Assembly (NCBI RefSeq): GCF_030762805.1 | Contig: NZ_CP129113.1 | Coordinates: 1 to 64,000 of the forward strand | Source: Aciduricibacillus chroicocephali | GTDB taxonomy: Bacteria; Bacillota; Bacilli; Bacillales; Amphibacillaceae | Length of the DNA stretch: 64,000 bases | Direction: 5' to 3' | Part shown: piece by piece, positions 45,371 through 53,151 of the stretch | Layout: each line of letters begins with the position of its first letter | How positions within the stretch are numbered: the first letter of the stretch is position 1 | Made by a program: the position numbers and the translations under genes | Notes under the pieces: generated by a model | Database searches by the model: none | What the model was told of the DNA's origin: nothing | The model's input: only the letters and a program-made list of their open reading frames with translations

Positions 45371-45634
45371 GTGAAATCATTAATCGAGATCAAGCAGACT
45401 CTTGATGGCCAGATTGGGAAACGTTTGCAGCTGACTGCCAATGGTGGTCGTAGAAAAACGGTTATCCGTTCCGGGGTCCTCGCGGATACGTATCCATCGG
45501 TATTCGTTGTTGAACTGGATCAAGACGAAAATGCATTCGAACGTGTTTCCTATAGCTATGCTGACATTTTGACCGAAGCCGTAGAAATTAACTTCCTTGA
45601 TGATTTAACTACAGCAATGGCTGCCGAGCAGTAA
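45371..45634 (+). CDS. veg: Veg protein, biofilm and sporulation-related small protein
   Basis: An 87-residue product very similar to B. subtilis Veg ([20 protein letters not shown], then [29 protein letters not shown] split by the track reading). Veg stimulates matrix gene expression, possibly via SinR. The start is GTG at 45371 with GAGGTGGGG (45358-45366) upstream. Two strong promoters precede it, and its stop codon lies inside the terminator stem. Confidence 0.94.
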   Translation: MKSLIEIKQTLDGQIGKRLQLTANGGRRKTVIRSGVLADTYPSVFVVELDQDENAFERVSYSYADILTEAVEINFLDDLTTAMAAEQ

Positions 45635-45660
45635 ACCATTCCGGTTTACTGCTCTTTTCT
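45626..45660 (+). terminator. veg terminator overlapping its stop codon
   Basis: Perfect 12-bp stem GAGCAGTAAACC (45626-45637) / GGTTTACTGCTC (45643-45654), then TTTTC. The veg TAA is inside the 5' arm. Confidence 0.9.
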
Positions 45661-45718
45661 TTTTCCAAATAATGAATCCCTCAACTTTCCATGTGTTCTC
45701 ATGCCGAATTTGCACAAG

Positions 45719-45773
45719 CTAGGATTGTCGTTAAACAGCTTTACAGAGCACTCATAAAGTGCTCTAATCCTAG
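45719..45773 (+). repeat. Nested hairpin just upstream of sspF
   Basis: Outer arms CTAGGATT (45719-45726) and AATCCTAG (45766-45773) enclose an inner perfect stem AGAGCACT (45745-45752) / AGTGCTCT (45758-45765); the inner 3' arm abuts the outer 3' arm with no gap. It ends 24 bases before the sspF ATG, with the ribosome site between. Confidence 0.65.
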
Positions 45774-45796
45774 ACAATTTGAAAGGGGACATTTGC

Positions 45797-45979
45797 ATGG
45801 CCAGACGAGGCGGCATCATGTCAGACCAATTAAAAGAGGAAATTGCTAAGGAACTGGGCTTTTACGACACTGTACAGAAAGAGGGCTGGGGAGGCATCAG
45901 GGCGAGAGACGCTGGAAACATGGTGAAACGAGCCATCGAAAAAGCCGAAGAAGCAATCGCGCAAAAAGGACACAGCTAA
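45797..45979 (+). CDS. sspF: Alpha/beta-type small acid-soluble spore protein SspF
   Basis: DNA-saturating spore protein of 60 residues. The conserved block [20 protein letters not shown], then [20 protein letters not shown], contains the GPR protease site region and the DNA-binding GNMVK segment, a variant of the usual GxMVK motif. ATG at 45797 follows AAAGGGG; the longer frame from 45779 is rejected. The gene keeps the veg-sspF-ispE order. A clear sigma-G promoter could not be placed, partly because a nested hairpin fills the expected region. Confidence 0.93.
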   Translation: MARRGGIMSDQLKEEIAKELGFYDTVQKEGWGGIRARDAGNMVKRAIEKAEEAIAQKGHS

Positions 45980-45984
45980 ATGGA

Positions 45985-46025
45985 AAAAACAGGAAGCCCG
46001 GCCAGGCTTCCTGTTTTTATTTTTA
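45985..46025 (+). terminator. sspF terminator
   Basis: AAAAACAGGAAGCC (45985-45998) / GGCTTCCTGTTTTT (46005-46018) with extra T residues. Confidence 0.9.
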
Positions 46026-46092
46026 TGCTTAAGTATTTGAAGAATCTTAAACTGCACTTTTTAACGAGTTTTCATCATATAGGTTCAAATTG

Positions 46093-46372
46093 GCAGTCGC
46101 TTTCACACTTGGTTTTATCCAGCAAAGAGCTCCTAGAGACTGGCGTCACAAGTCTTTCCCTTCCAAGGTTCCAAAAGCAGAACCTTTCCAGTGAAATGCT
46201 TGTGAGCTACGTCTCTGAGCAGTCGCTTTTACACTTAGTAATGTCATCCGGTTCAAGCTCCTAGAAGCTGCCGACATAAGCAGGGTTGTTGCAAGTTTGC
46301 AAAGTACACAAACTTTACACAATCCTGCTTATGCGTTCGCTTCTGAGCAGTCGCTTTCACACTTGGTTTTAT
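46093..46372 (+). repeat. Tandem structured repeat (two hairpin units, three linker copies) upstream of ispE
   Basis: A linker GCAGTCGCTTTyACACTTrG occurs at 46093, 46219 and 46347 (periods 126 and 128 bp). Between copies lie two imperfect hairpins starting GCTC-CT-AGA and closing TCT-GAGC. Unit 1 stems: AGAGAC/GTCTCT (46135/46211), TCACAAG/CTTGTGA (46146/46199), AAGGTTC/GAACCTT (46165/46180). Unit 2 stems: AGAAGC/GCTTCT (46263/46339), CATAAGCAGG/CCTGCTTATG (46275/46324), AAGTTTG/CAAACTT (46293/46309). At least five positions differ between units by compensatory pairs, strong evidence that the structure is selected. No coding potential. The strand is assigned from the downstream gene and is not proven. 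Confidence 0.8.
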
Positions 46373-46402
46373 GTTAATATCTACTTAACATTTTTGTTTT
46401 TT
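46372..46402 (+). terminator. Weak terminator-like hairpin before ispE
   Basis: TGTTAA (46372-46377) / TTAACA (46385-46390), followed by a 12-base T-rich run ending just before the ispE ribosome site. The stem is short and AT-only, so function is uncertain. Confidence 0.4.
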
Positions 46403-46420
46403 AAAGGGGGGAGGTTTTGG

Positions 46421-47272
46421 ATGGTTCTTTATGAGAAGGCTCCGGCAAAGGTGAATTTGCTGCTTGATGTGCTTGGTAAGCGGACGGATGGGTATCATGA
46501 AGTGGCAATGGTGATGACAACAGTTGATTTGTTTGACCGGTTGGAGTTTCACGAGCTAAAGGAAGATAGGATTGAAGTATTGCTGGAAAGCCGGTTTGTT
46601 CCAAGCGATGAACGGAATTTGGCTTATAAAGCCGCAGCTGCATTAAAGAAGAAGTATGGAATCAAGGAAGGGATTCAGATTAAAATTGAAAAAAGCATTC
46701 CTGTTTCAGCAGGACTTGGCGGAGGAAGCAGTGATGCAGCTGCAGTTCTAAGAGGTCTGAATCGTCTTTGGTCACTAAATCTATCGAATGATGAGCTTGC
46801 AGATTTGGGAGCCGGAATTGGTTCAGATATTCCTTTCTGTGTACATGGCCGTACTGCTCTGGCGACCGGTCGAGGGGAGAAAATCCAGGAGCTTCCATCG
46901 CCACCGCCATGCTGGGTAGTGCTGGCTAAACTGGATATCGGTGTTTCTTCCCGTACTGTTTTTGAAAACTTGGAATTGGACGGTATTCCACATCCGAATC
47001 TTGAACGAATGCTCAAGGCAATTGAGGATAAAGATTTTGCAGGAGTTTGCGCTAACCTGGGAAATGTGCTGGAGTGCGTGACGTTGGATCTTCATCCGGA
47101 TGTGGCAACTTTGCGTAAAAGGATGGAACAGCTAGGGGCAACAGGTGTCCTGATGAGCGGAAGCGGGCCGACAATTTACGGACTTGTTTCTCAAGAGGCG
47201 AAAGCCCACCGTCTATATAATGGGTTGCGAGGATTTTGTGATGAAGTCCACGTTGTTCGTATGCTCGGTTAA
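46421..47272 (+). CDS. ispE: 4-diphosphocytidyl-2-C-methyl-D-erythritol kinase
   Basis: GHMP-family kinase of the MEP isoprenoid pathway. The 283-residue protein has [12 protein letters not shown] (about 5-16), the GHMP P-loop [21 protein letters not shown] near 90-110, GSDIPFC near 133 and the C-terminal [16 protein letters not shown] at 46421 follows a very strong AGGGGGGAGG; a longer frame starting in the repeat region is rejected. The 400-bp upstream gap holds the tandem structured repeats, so ispE may have a regulated leader. Confidence 0.97.
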   Translation: MVLYEKAPAKVNLLLDVLGKRTDGYHEVAMVMTTVDLFDRLEFHELKEDRIEVLLESRFVPSDERNLAYKAAAALKKKYGIKEGIQIKIEKSIPVSAGLGGGSSDAAAVLRGLNRLWSLNLSNDELADLGAGIGSDIPFCVHGRTALATGRGEKIQELPSPPPCWVVLAKLDIGVSSRTVFENLELDGIPHPNLERMLKAIEDKDFAGVCANLGNVLECVTLDLHPDVATLRKRMEQLGATGVLMSGSGPTIYGLVSQEAKAHRLYNGLRGFCDEVHVVRMLG

Positions 47273-47290
47273 ATTGTTAATTTGATTATA

Positions 47291-47353
47291 AGCCGACATT
47301 CAATTGCCGAAATACGTATAATAGTGTTATATTATTTATAAATATTCGGTTTT
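47291..47353 (+). promoter_or_regulatory. purR promoter with candidate PurBoxes
   Basis: TATAAT at 47317-47322 with CCGACA about 18 bp upstream. CCGAA on the plus strand (47307-47311) and the PurBox-like ACCGAATATTT on the minus strand (TTCGG at 47345-47349) are inverted about 38 bp apart, resembling PurR control regions and suggesting autoregulation. Confidence 0.5.
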
Positions 47354-47365
47354 TGGGGTGCAAAT

Positions 47366-48175
47366 ATGAAAAGAAGTCAGCGTTTAGTCGCTTTGACAAA
47401 TCATTTTTTGGAAAGTCCATTTGAACATGTCCAGCTTCCTTATTTTTCAAGTAAGTTTAAGGCGTCCAAATCCTCTATTAGTGAGGACCTGGATATCATA
47501 GATGATATGTTTCGCAATGAAGGGATCGGCTATTTGAAACGTATCGCCGGGGCTTCGGGTGGTGTTAAATACATCCCTGATTATCCTAAAGAGAAAAGTA
47601 TTGAGATCATTGATGAGTTATGCCGTCTTTTGGAGGATCCGGTAAGAATTTTGCCAGGCGGATATTTGTACATGAGTGACATTCTTGGTGATCCGAAAAC
47701 TGTACGCAAAATCGGCCGTGTTTTTGCTTCGGCCTTTGCCCATCTCGATATTGATGTGGTCATTACAGTTGCTACTAAGGGAATACCGCTTGCTTATGCA
47801 GTTGCAACATTTCTTGACGTACCCGTGGTCATTGTACGGAGAGATACAAAAGTGACAGAAGGCTCTTCAGTTAGCATCAACTATGTCTCAGGCAATTCAC
47901 GAATTCAGACAATGGTATTGCCAAAGCGCAGCTTGAAAGAAGGCTCGAATGTATGCATCATTGATGATTTCATGAAAGCTGGGGGAACGATTACTGGCAT
48001 GAAGAGTTTACTGGAAGAGTTCCATGCAAATGTGAAGGCAATTGGTGTTCTTGCTGAAGCTGATGATGAAGAGGATGAGCGTGTTGTTGATGACTATACA
48101 TCACTTCTCAAAATTACGAACGTGGATACAAGAGGAAAACAGATTGAAGTAAAGCGAGGAAATTTTAATAGTTGA
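47366..48175 (+). CDS. purR: Purine operon repressor PurR
   Basis: Winged-helix DNA-binding domain (about 1-73) fused to a phosphoribosyltransferase-like domain that binds PRPP, which releases it from DNA. The 269-residue product contains the PRPP motif CIIDDFMKAGGTITGM (about 197-212) without enzymatic function. ATG at 47366 follows TTGGGGTG. prs, which makes PRPP, lies 2 kb downstream. The usual neighbour ridA (yabJ) between purR and spoVG is absent. Confidence 0.96.
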   Translation: MKRSQRLVALTNHFLESPFEHVQLPYFSSKFKASKSSISEDLDIIDDMFRNEGIGYLKRIAGASGGVKYIPDYPKEKSIEIIDELCRLLEDPVRILPGGYLYMSDILGDPKTVRKIGRVFASAFAHLDIDVVITVATKGIPLAYAVATFLDVPVVIVRRDTKVTEGSSVSINYVSGNSRIQTMVLPKRSLKEGSNVCIIDDFMKAGGTITGMKSLLEEFHANVKAIGVLAEADDEEDERVVDDYTSLLKITNVDTRGKQIEVKRGNFNS

Positions 48176-48216
48176 ATTGGACAGGAGATTGTTTCTCCTG
48201 TCCAATTTTCTTTTTT
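48175..48216 (+). terminator. purR terminator
   Basis: Perfect 14-bp stem AATTGGACAGGAGA (48175-48188) / TCTCCTGTCCAATT (48194-48207), then T-rich sequence. Confidence 0.92.
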
Positions 48217-48240
48217 TTGCAATTTTTTTTTGATAAAAAA

Positions 48241-48268
48241 GAAGGAATCCCTTTTTCTTTGTAGAATT
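48241..48268 (+). promoter_or_regulatory. Sigma-H promoter of spoVG
   Basis: GAAGGAATC (48241-48249) matches the -35 pattern RnAGGAwwT, and GTAGAAT (48261-48267) matches RnnGAAT. The AGGA-to-GAAT distance is 21 bp, as in B. subtilis spoVG. An A/T-rich tract (48208-48240) directly upstream resembles the AT box required there and may bind AbrB. Confidence 0.75.
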
Positions 48269-48300
48269 ATACAAACAACCAAAGAAAAGGGGTGTACAAT

Positions 48301-48594
48301 ATGGAAGTTACTGACGTAAGATTGCGCCGAGTAAATACAGACGGAAGAATGCGCGCGATTGCATCCATTACATTTGACGAGGAGTTTGTTATCCACGATA
48401 TCCGTGTAATTGATGGCAACAGCGGACTATTTGTAGCAATGCCTTCAAAGCGCACACCGGATGGGGAATTCAGAGATATCGCACATCCGATCAATTCTGG
48501 TACACGAGCGAAGATTCAGGACGCTGTACTTGAAGCTTATGAGCGCGCTGGAGAAGAAGAAGCAGTTGAACTCGAAGAAATTGGCGTTTCTTGA
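48301..48594 (+). CDS. spoVG: Septation/sporulation regulator SpoVG
   Basis: Small nucleic-acid-binding regulator affecting asymmetric septation and many post-exponential traits. The 97-residue protein has the conserved beta-sheet core ([30 protein letters not shown], then [10 protein letters not shown]) and an acidic C-terminal helix. ATG at 48301 follows AAAGGGGTG; an earlier ATG at 48292 lies inside that site. A sigma-H promoter and AT box are well conserved upstream, consistent with AbrB repression and early-sporulation induction. Confidence 0.96.
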   Translation: MEVTDVRLRRVNTDGRMRAIASITFDEEFVIHDIRVIDGNSGLFVAMPSKRTPDGEFRDIAHPINSGTRAKIQDAVLEAYERAGEEEAVELEEIGVS

Positions 48595-48622
48595 ATTTTA
48601 AAAAGAAAGCGCTATCAAACAA

Positions 48623-48657
48623 CAAGGTCTACTCCAAGAGTTAGGCCTATTTTTTTG
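48623..48657 (+). terminator. spoVG terminator
   Basis: AAGGTCTA-CTC pairs with GAG-TTAGGCCT, followed by a seven-T run. Confidence 0.78.
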
Positions 48658-48867
48658 TCCGAAAATCCTCTTTCCCAGCCCCAGCATCAATTCACCTCTC
48701 CCCAGTACGATGCCGCATTTGTTGAAACAGCGTTCCATTTAAGATATATTCAGTATGGTTGGTGGACTTATTGCCAGTTAATTGGGGAACATAAAAGATA
48801 TTTTCATAATATAGAGAACTGCCGTCGTACTTAAAGGGCAGTTATTTTCATGGGAGGAGCAACTCAG

Positions 48868-50238
48868 ATGTCAAATCGTTTTGCAGTAATTCTTGCTGCG
48901 GGAAAAGGTACCCGAATGAAATCGAAATTATATAAAGTGCTGCACCCGGTCATGGGGAGACCGATGGTTCAGCATGTAATCACACAGCTTCAGCCAGTTG
49001 ATCTTGAGGAAATTGTAACAGTGGTCGGTTTTGGTGCGGAGCAGGTCGCAGAAGTTGTTGGCGACGCAAGCAAATTCGCAATCCAGGAAGAACAGCTGGG
49101 CACAGGCCATGCCGTACAACAGGCTGAGGAAGTTATCGGCAGCAAAGAAGGAACAACAATTGTAGTATGCGGAGATACACCACTTATTACAGCAGAGACA
49201 TATCAGGCATTGTTTGAGCATCATGAAAAAGAAGGCGCGAAGGCGACAATCCTGACAGCTTGTGCTGATAATCCTGCGGGCTACGGTCGTGTCATTCGTG
49301 ATGCTGATGGAGAAGTGTCACGAATTGTTGAGCATAAGGATGCGAATGCTGAAGAACTGAAAATAAATGAAATCAACACGGGTACTTATTGTTTTGACAA
49401 TGAATTGCTATTTGCAGCCCTGAAAAATGTTTCTAATGAAAACGCCCAAGGTGAATACTATTTGCCGGATGTCATTGAGATTTTGCGTGAACAAGGTGAG
49501 AAAGTCACTGCATTTATGACTGGTGATTTTGCCGAGACTTTAGGTGTCAATGATCGGGTGGCGCTTGCGGAAGCAGAGAAGACAATGAGAAGAAGAGTGA
49601 ATGAGCAACATATGCGCAATGGCGTTTCCATTATTGACCCAGAAAATACTTATATTGGTCCAGATGTGGAAATTGGGCAAGATACGGTCATACATCCGGG
49701 TACAGTCATCTCTGGGGAGACAAAAATTGGTTCTGAATCCGTTATTGGACCGAACAGTGAAATTATTAATTGCATCATTGGAGATTGTACAACTGTAAAG
49801 CATAGTGTAGCGGCTGACAGCCGTATCGGTGATAAGGTAAATGTCGGCCCGTTTGCCCACTTGCGTCCGCAATCAGATATTGGAGATGAAGCGAAAATCG
49901 GCAACTTCGTCGAAATTAAGAAGTCGGAAATTGGCCACGGCAGCAAAGTTTCACACCTGAGTTATATAGGAGATTCCGAAGTTGGGAAGAAAGTTAACGT
50001 CGGATGTGGTACAATTACAGTAAACTATGATGGCCAGAATAAATTCGTAACGAAGATAGAGGATGAAGCCTTCATCGGCTGTAACTCAAATCTTGTTGCG
50101 CCTGTTTCAGTAGGTAAAGGGGCTTATGTAGCAGCTGGGTCGACTATTACTGCTAACGTGCCAGCAGATGCTATGTCCATTGCCAGGTCAAGACAGACGA
50201 ATAAAGAAGGCTATGCCTTAAAACTGAAAAAAGATTAA
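48868..50238 (+). CDS. glmU: Bifunctional UDP-N-acetylglucosamine pyrophosphorylase / glucosamine-1-phosphate acetyltransferase
   Basis: Makes UDP-GlcNAc for peptidoglycan and teichoic acids in two steps. The 456-residue protein equals B. subtilis GlmU. The N-terminal uridyltransferase has [13 protein letters not shown] (about 9-21), and the C-terminal left-handed beta helix shows hexapeptide repeats ([19 protein letters not shown] onward) with the acetyl-transfer His in [11 protein letters not shown] near 362. ATG 48868 follows GGGAGGAG; 48850 is rejected. prs follows 16 bp later. Confidence 0.98.
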   Translation: MSNRFAVILAAGKGTRMKSKLYKVLHPVMGRPMVQHVITQLQPVDLEEIVTVVGFGAEQVAEVVGDASKFAIQEEQLGTGHAVQQAEEVIGSKEGTTIVVCGDTPLITAETYQALFEHHEKEGAKATILTACADNPAGYGRVIRDADGEVSRIVEHKDANAEELKINEINTGTYCFDNELLFAALKNVSNENAQGEYYLPDVIEILREQGEKVTAFMTGDFAETLGVNDRVALAEAEKTMRRRVNEQHMRNGVSIIDPENTYIGPDVEIGQDTVIHPGTVISGETKIGSESVIGPNSEIINCIIGDCTTVKHSVAADSRIGDKVNVGPFAHLRPQSDIGDEAKIGNFVEIKKSEIGHGSKVSHLSYIGDSEVGKKVNVGCGTITVNYDGQNKFVTKIEDEAFIGCNSNLVAPVSVGKGAYVAAGSTITANVPADAMSIARSRQTNKEGYALKLKKD

Positions 50239-50254
50239 CGGAGGGTATTATTTC

Positions 50255-51208
50255 ATGACATCTCGCTACAAGGATCCATCACTGAAGTTGTTTTCTCTTA
50301 ATTCCAATCATAAGCTGGCAGAGGATATTGCGGCACATATCGGAACACCGCTCGGTAAGTGTTCTGTAAATACTTTCAGTGATGGCGAGATCCAGATCAA
50401 CATTGAAGAAAGCATTCGCGGGTGTGATGTTTACGTTATCCAGTCAACATCTGCTCCGGTGAACCAGCATCTTATGGAAGTGCTGATCATGATCGATGCA
50501 TTGAAACGCGCATCTGCACGTTCTATCAACATCGTCATGCCTTATTACGGCTATGCAAGACAGGACCGGAAAGCTCGTTCACGTGAACCGATTACAGCTA
50601 AATTGGTGGCAGATCTTCTTGAGACAGCCGGTGCTGACCGTGTCATCACGCTTGACTTGCATGCACCGCAGATCCAGGCATTCTTCGACATTCCAATCGA
50701 CCATCTTCAGGCAGTCGGCCTACTCTCCGACTACTTTGCATCCAAGCAGCTTGAGGATATCGTTGTTGTATCTCCGGATCACGGCGGCGTTACAAGAGCA
50801 CGTAAGATGGCCGATCGCCTTAAGGCACCAATCGGCATCATTGACAAGCGACGTCCACGTCCGAATGTAGCAGAAGTCATGAATATCGTTGGTAATATCG
50901 AGGGAAGAACAGCTATCCTGATTGATGATATCATTGATACAGCAGGCACAATTACACTTGCTGCCAATGCTTTGATTGAGAATGGTGCGAAAGAAGTTTA
51001 TGCATGCTGTACGCATCCGGTTCTTTCTGGACCTGCGATTGAGCGCATTGACAACTCTGCAATCAAGGAGCTTGTTGTAACGAACACGATTACATTGCCA
51101 AGCGAGAAAAATATTGAAAAAATCACCCAGCTATCCGTAGCACCGCTCATCGGCGAAGCGCTTATTCGCGTCCATGAGCAACAGTCAGTCAGCAGTCTTT
51201 TCGATTAA
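50255..51208 (+). CDS. prs: Ribose-phosphate pyrophosphokinase
   Basis: Makes PRPP from ribose 5-phosphate and ATP for purine, pyrimidine, His, Trp and NAD synthesis. The 317-residue protein has the class I motifs [17 protein letters not shown] (about 95-111), the divalent-metal loop [12 protein letters not shown] near 130 and the PRPP-binding loop [13 protein letters not shown] near 220. ATG at 50255 follows CGGAGGG. It pairs functionally with the PRPP-sensing PurR just upstream and is co-transcribed with glmU. Confidence 0.99.
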   Translation: MTSRYKDPSLKLFSLNSNHKLAEDIAAHIGTPLGKCSVNTFSDGEIQINIEESIRGCDVYVIQSTSAPVNQHLMEVLIMIDALKRASARSINIVMPYYGYARQDRKARSREPITAKLVADLLETAGADRVITLDLHAPQIQAFFDIPIDHLQAVGLLSDYFASKQLEDIVVVSPDHGGVTRARKMADRLKAPIGIIDKRRPRPNVAEVMNIVGNIEGRTAILIDDIIDTAGTITLAANALIENGAKEVYACCTHPVLSGPAIERIDNSAIKELVVTNTITLPSEKNIEKITQLSVAPLIGEALIRVHEQQSVSSLFD

Positions 51209-51370
51209 TGCAGATTAGATGCATTGGAATTGGGGTATAGCTTATGTATGGCCCGCTTACAGATTTACATAAAAGCGGAGTGAATGCAGTTTAAAGGTAT
51301 TCCTGAATTTGTTTGCATTAAACTTGAGGGACTAACCCTCAGGTGTCTAAATAATTGGAGGATGATGAAC

Positions 51371-52006
51371 ATGGCAGTCACACTTAGTGCAAAATCAAGA
51401 GAAAATTTGAAGAAATCAGCTACGAAACACATTCGCAAGGAAGGACTTGTTCCTGGAGTCGTATACGGCAGGGAAGAAGCTTCGCAACCGATTTCCATCA
51501 ATGAACTTGAGCTTGTCAAAACGGTGCGAGATGAAGGGAAAAATGCAATCATTTCACTAAATGTGGAAGGGAGCAAATCCTTCGATGTCATGCTTCATGA
51601 CTATCAGATGGACCCAATCAAGAATGAACTGACTCACGTTGATTTCTTTGTAGTCAACATGTCTGAGGAATTGGAAGCGACTGTACCAGTCCAGGTGGTT
51701 GGAGAAGCAAAAGGCGCCAAAGAAGGCGGAGTCCTTCAGCAGCCAGTCTTTGAGCTTGTCGTCAGTGCCAAACCTAAGGATATTCCAGAAACAATTGAAA
51801 TTGACGTCAGTGCACTTGAAATCGGTGATGTTCTGACAGTCGCTGATTTGCCAAAAGATGCAAATTACAGAGTGGTTGACGATTCGGATTCGACACTTGC
51901 GACAGTAACAGCACCAACTGTTGTTGAAGATACAGATACTGCTGACGCAGAAGGAAGTGCCGAGCCGGAACGTGTAGGTGAGAAAAAAGAAGAAGCTGCA
52001 GAATAA
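51371..52006 (+). CDS. ctc: General stress protein Ctc (ribosomal protein bL25 family, long form)
   Basis: 5S rRNA-binding ribosomal protein of the bL25/TL5 family, 211 residues: N-terminal bL25 domain (about 5-95, EGLVPGVVYGREE), C-terminal beta domain (about 100-185) and an acidic tail. ATG at 51371 follows GGAGGATG; the longer frame from 51284 is rejected. B. subtilis ctc is sigma-B-controlled. Here GGGTAT at 51233-51238 with GATTAG 14 bp upstream is only a weak sigma-B candidate. A small hairpin (TGAGGG/CCCTCA) lies in the leader. Confidence 0.95.
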   Translation: MAVTLSAKSRENLKKSATKHIRKEGLVPGVVYGREEASQPISINELELVKTVRDEGKNAIISLNVEGSKSFDVMLHDYQMDPIKNELTHVDFFVVNMSEELEATVPVQVVGEAKGAKEGGVLQQPVFELVVSAKPKDIPETIEIDVSALEIGDVLTVADLPKDANYRVVDDSDSTLATVTAPTVVEDTDTADAEGSAEPERVGEKKEEAAE

Positions 52007-52041
52007 TCCATGCCTGCTTCTTACGATAAAGAGAAAGCAAT

Positions 52042-52102
52042 GCGGACAGGTACCGTGCATGTCGAAACAACAGACTATGCGCGGTACCGAGTCCGCTGTT
52101 TT
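52042..52102 (+). terminator. ctc terminator
   Basis: GCGGAC-GGTACCG-GCAT (52042-52060) pairs with ATGC-CGGTACC-GTCCGC (52077-52096), followed by TGTTTTCC. Confidence 0.7.
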
Positions 52103-52180
52103 CCATGTACAGGGATTGCGAGGCATCTTATTTAGGTGAATGCAATTCATTGATTTTAACTAATAGAAAGAGGATAAACT

Positions 52181-52747
52181 ATGAAATGCATTGTTGGCCT
52201 CGGAAACCCGGGCAGAAATTATGCGAAAACCAGACATAATATCGGCTTCATGGCTATTGATGAACTTCTAGACCGTAACGGCTGGAAGCTCGATAAATCA
52301 AAGTTTAATGGAATTTATGCACTTGAACATTTCTATGGGGATAAAATAATCCTTCTGGAACCGCAAACTTACATGAATCTTTCTGGTGAATGTATTCGTC
52401 CGCTTATGGACTTTTATGATATACCAATTGAGGATCTGATTGTAATTTATGATGATCTGGACTTACCTTGCGGAGAAATCCGTTTACGTGAAAAGGGAGG
52501 CCATGGTGGTCATAACGGTATTCGCTCCATGATTGATCATTTGGGGACTAAGGATTTCAAGCGTATACGTCTTGGAATTGGGCGTCCTAGAGGTGGCATG
52601 GCTGTTTCAGATTACGTACTCGGCACTTTTTCTAAAGATGAGACAGAATTGGTCGGGGCCAGTGTCAAGCTTGCAGCTGATGCATGTGATGCTTTTCTTA
52701 AGAAGCCTTTCCCTGAAGTCATGACTGAATTCAATACAAAAGCATAG
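52181..52747 (+). CDS. pth: Peptidyl-tRNA hydrolase (SpoVC)
   Basis: Releases tRNA from prematurely dropped peptidyl-tRNAs. The 188-residue protein has VGLGNPGRNYAKTRHNIGFM (catalytic His near 20), PQTYMNLSGE near 63-72, the IYDDLDLPCG loop with catalytic Asp near 93, and GGHGGHNGIRSM near 106. ATG at 52181 follows AAAGAGGA. It is known as spoVC in B. subtilis because a mutation blocks sporulation. fin follows about 100 bp later from its own sigma-F promoter. Confidence 0.98.
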   Translation: MKCIVGLGNPGRNYAKTRHNIGFMAIDELLDRNGWKLDKSKFNGIYALEHFYGDKIILLEPQTYMNLSGECIRPLMDFYDIPIEDLIVIYDDLDLPCGEIRLREKGGHGGHNGIRSMIDHLGTKDFKRIRLGIGRPRGGMAVSDYVLGTFSKDETELVGASVKLAADACDAFLKKPFPEVMTEFNTKA

Positions 52748-52776
52748 CGGCGACTGCCTGCGCATATGTTTCAGAT

Positions 52777-52805
52777 GTATGCAAGCGCTGCCTCCGGGGT
52801 AAACT
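52777..52805 (+). promoter_or_regulatory. Sigma-F promoter of fin
   Basis: GTATG (52777-52781), 15-bp spacer, GGGTAAACT (52797-52805), a full match to GGnnAnAnT. fin is sigma-F-dependent in B. subtilis. Confidence 0.7.
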
Positions 52806-52846
52806 AGAGAACAATCATTTTGGATATTCTTCAGGAGGTTCAGCCA

Positions 52847-53080
52847 ATGGCCATCATCTACTACAAATGCAGGCATTGTCAACAGGAGATTGGTAAGCTG
52901 GAAAAACGGGAAGTCGACGCATCAATGCTCGGTCTCCATGTGCTTTCAGATTCGGAAAAAAGTGAAATGATCGAACACGCAGAAAGTGGTGAGATGCACA
53001 TTAGGTCAATTTGTGATCAATGTGAATCCACATTAAAGAAATATCCGCAATACTATGAACTTGATTATTTTATACATTAA
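52847..53080 (+). CDS. fin: Anti-sigma-F factor Fin
   Basis: Forespore protein that binds sigma-F and helps the switch to sigma-G. The 77-residue product has two Cys pairs for zinc, CRHC (about 8-11) and CDQC (about 54-57), and the conserved end YYELDYFIH. ATG at 52847 follows CAGGAGGTT; the frame from 52820 is rejected. With CsfB (31087) it gives this window both known forespore sigma switches, each behind a matching sigma-F promoter. Confidence 0.94.
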   Translation: MAIIYYKCRHCQQEIGKLEKREVDASMLGLHVLSDSEKSEMIEHAESGEMHIRSICDQCESTLKKYPQYYELDYFIH

Positions 53081-53090
53081 AAGCATATGA

Positions 53091-53128
53091 CAAAAACGCT
53101 TTGGTCTCTTGAACCAAGGCATTTTTGT
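53091..53128 (+). terminator. fin terminator
   Basis: CAAAAACGCTTTGGT pairs with ACCAAGGCATTTTTG (one mismatch), with T residues in the 3' arm, immediately upstream of mfd. Confidence 0.75.
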
Positions 53129-53151
53129 GCTTTCCATGCAGGGGGTTTGAC

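Noticed and set aside
45700-45760. Sigma-G promoter of sspF
   Set aside because: CATAAAG at 45753 has no acceptable -35 element at 17-18 bp, and TGCACA at 45711 has no -10 partner.
46093-46372. CRISPR array
   Set aside because: Only three linker copies with spacers that are themselves structured and related to each other; no cas genes nearby.
46286-46420. Extension of IspE into the repeat region
   Set aside because: The known IspE N-terminus starts at KAPAKVN; the ATG at 46421 has an excellent ribosome site.
51203-51238. Sigma-B promoter of ctc
   Set aside because: GGGTAT is present but the -35 (GATTAG) matches only four of six positions; not reported as a feature.
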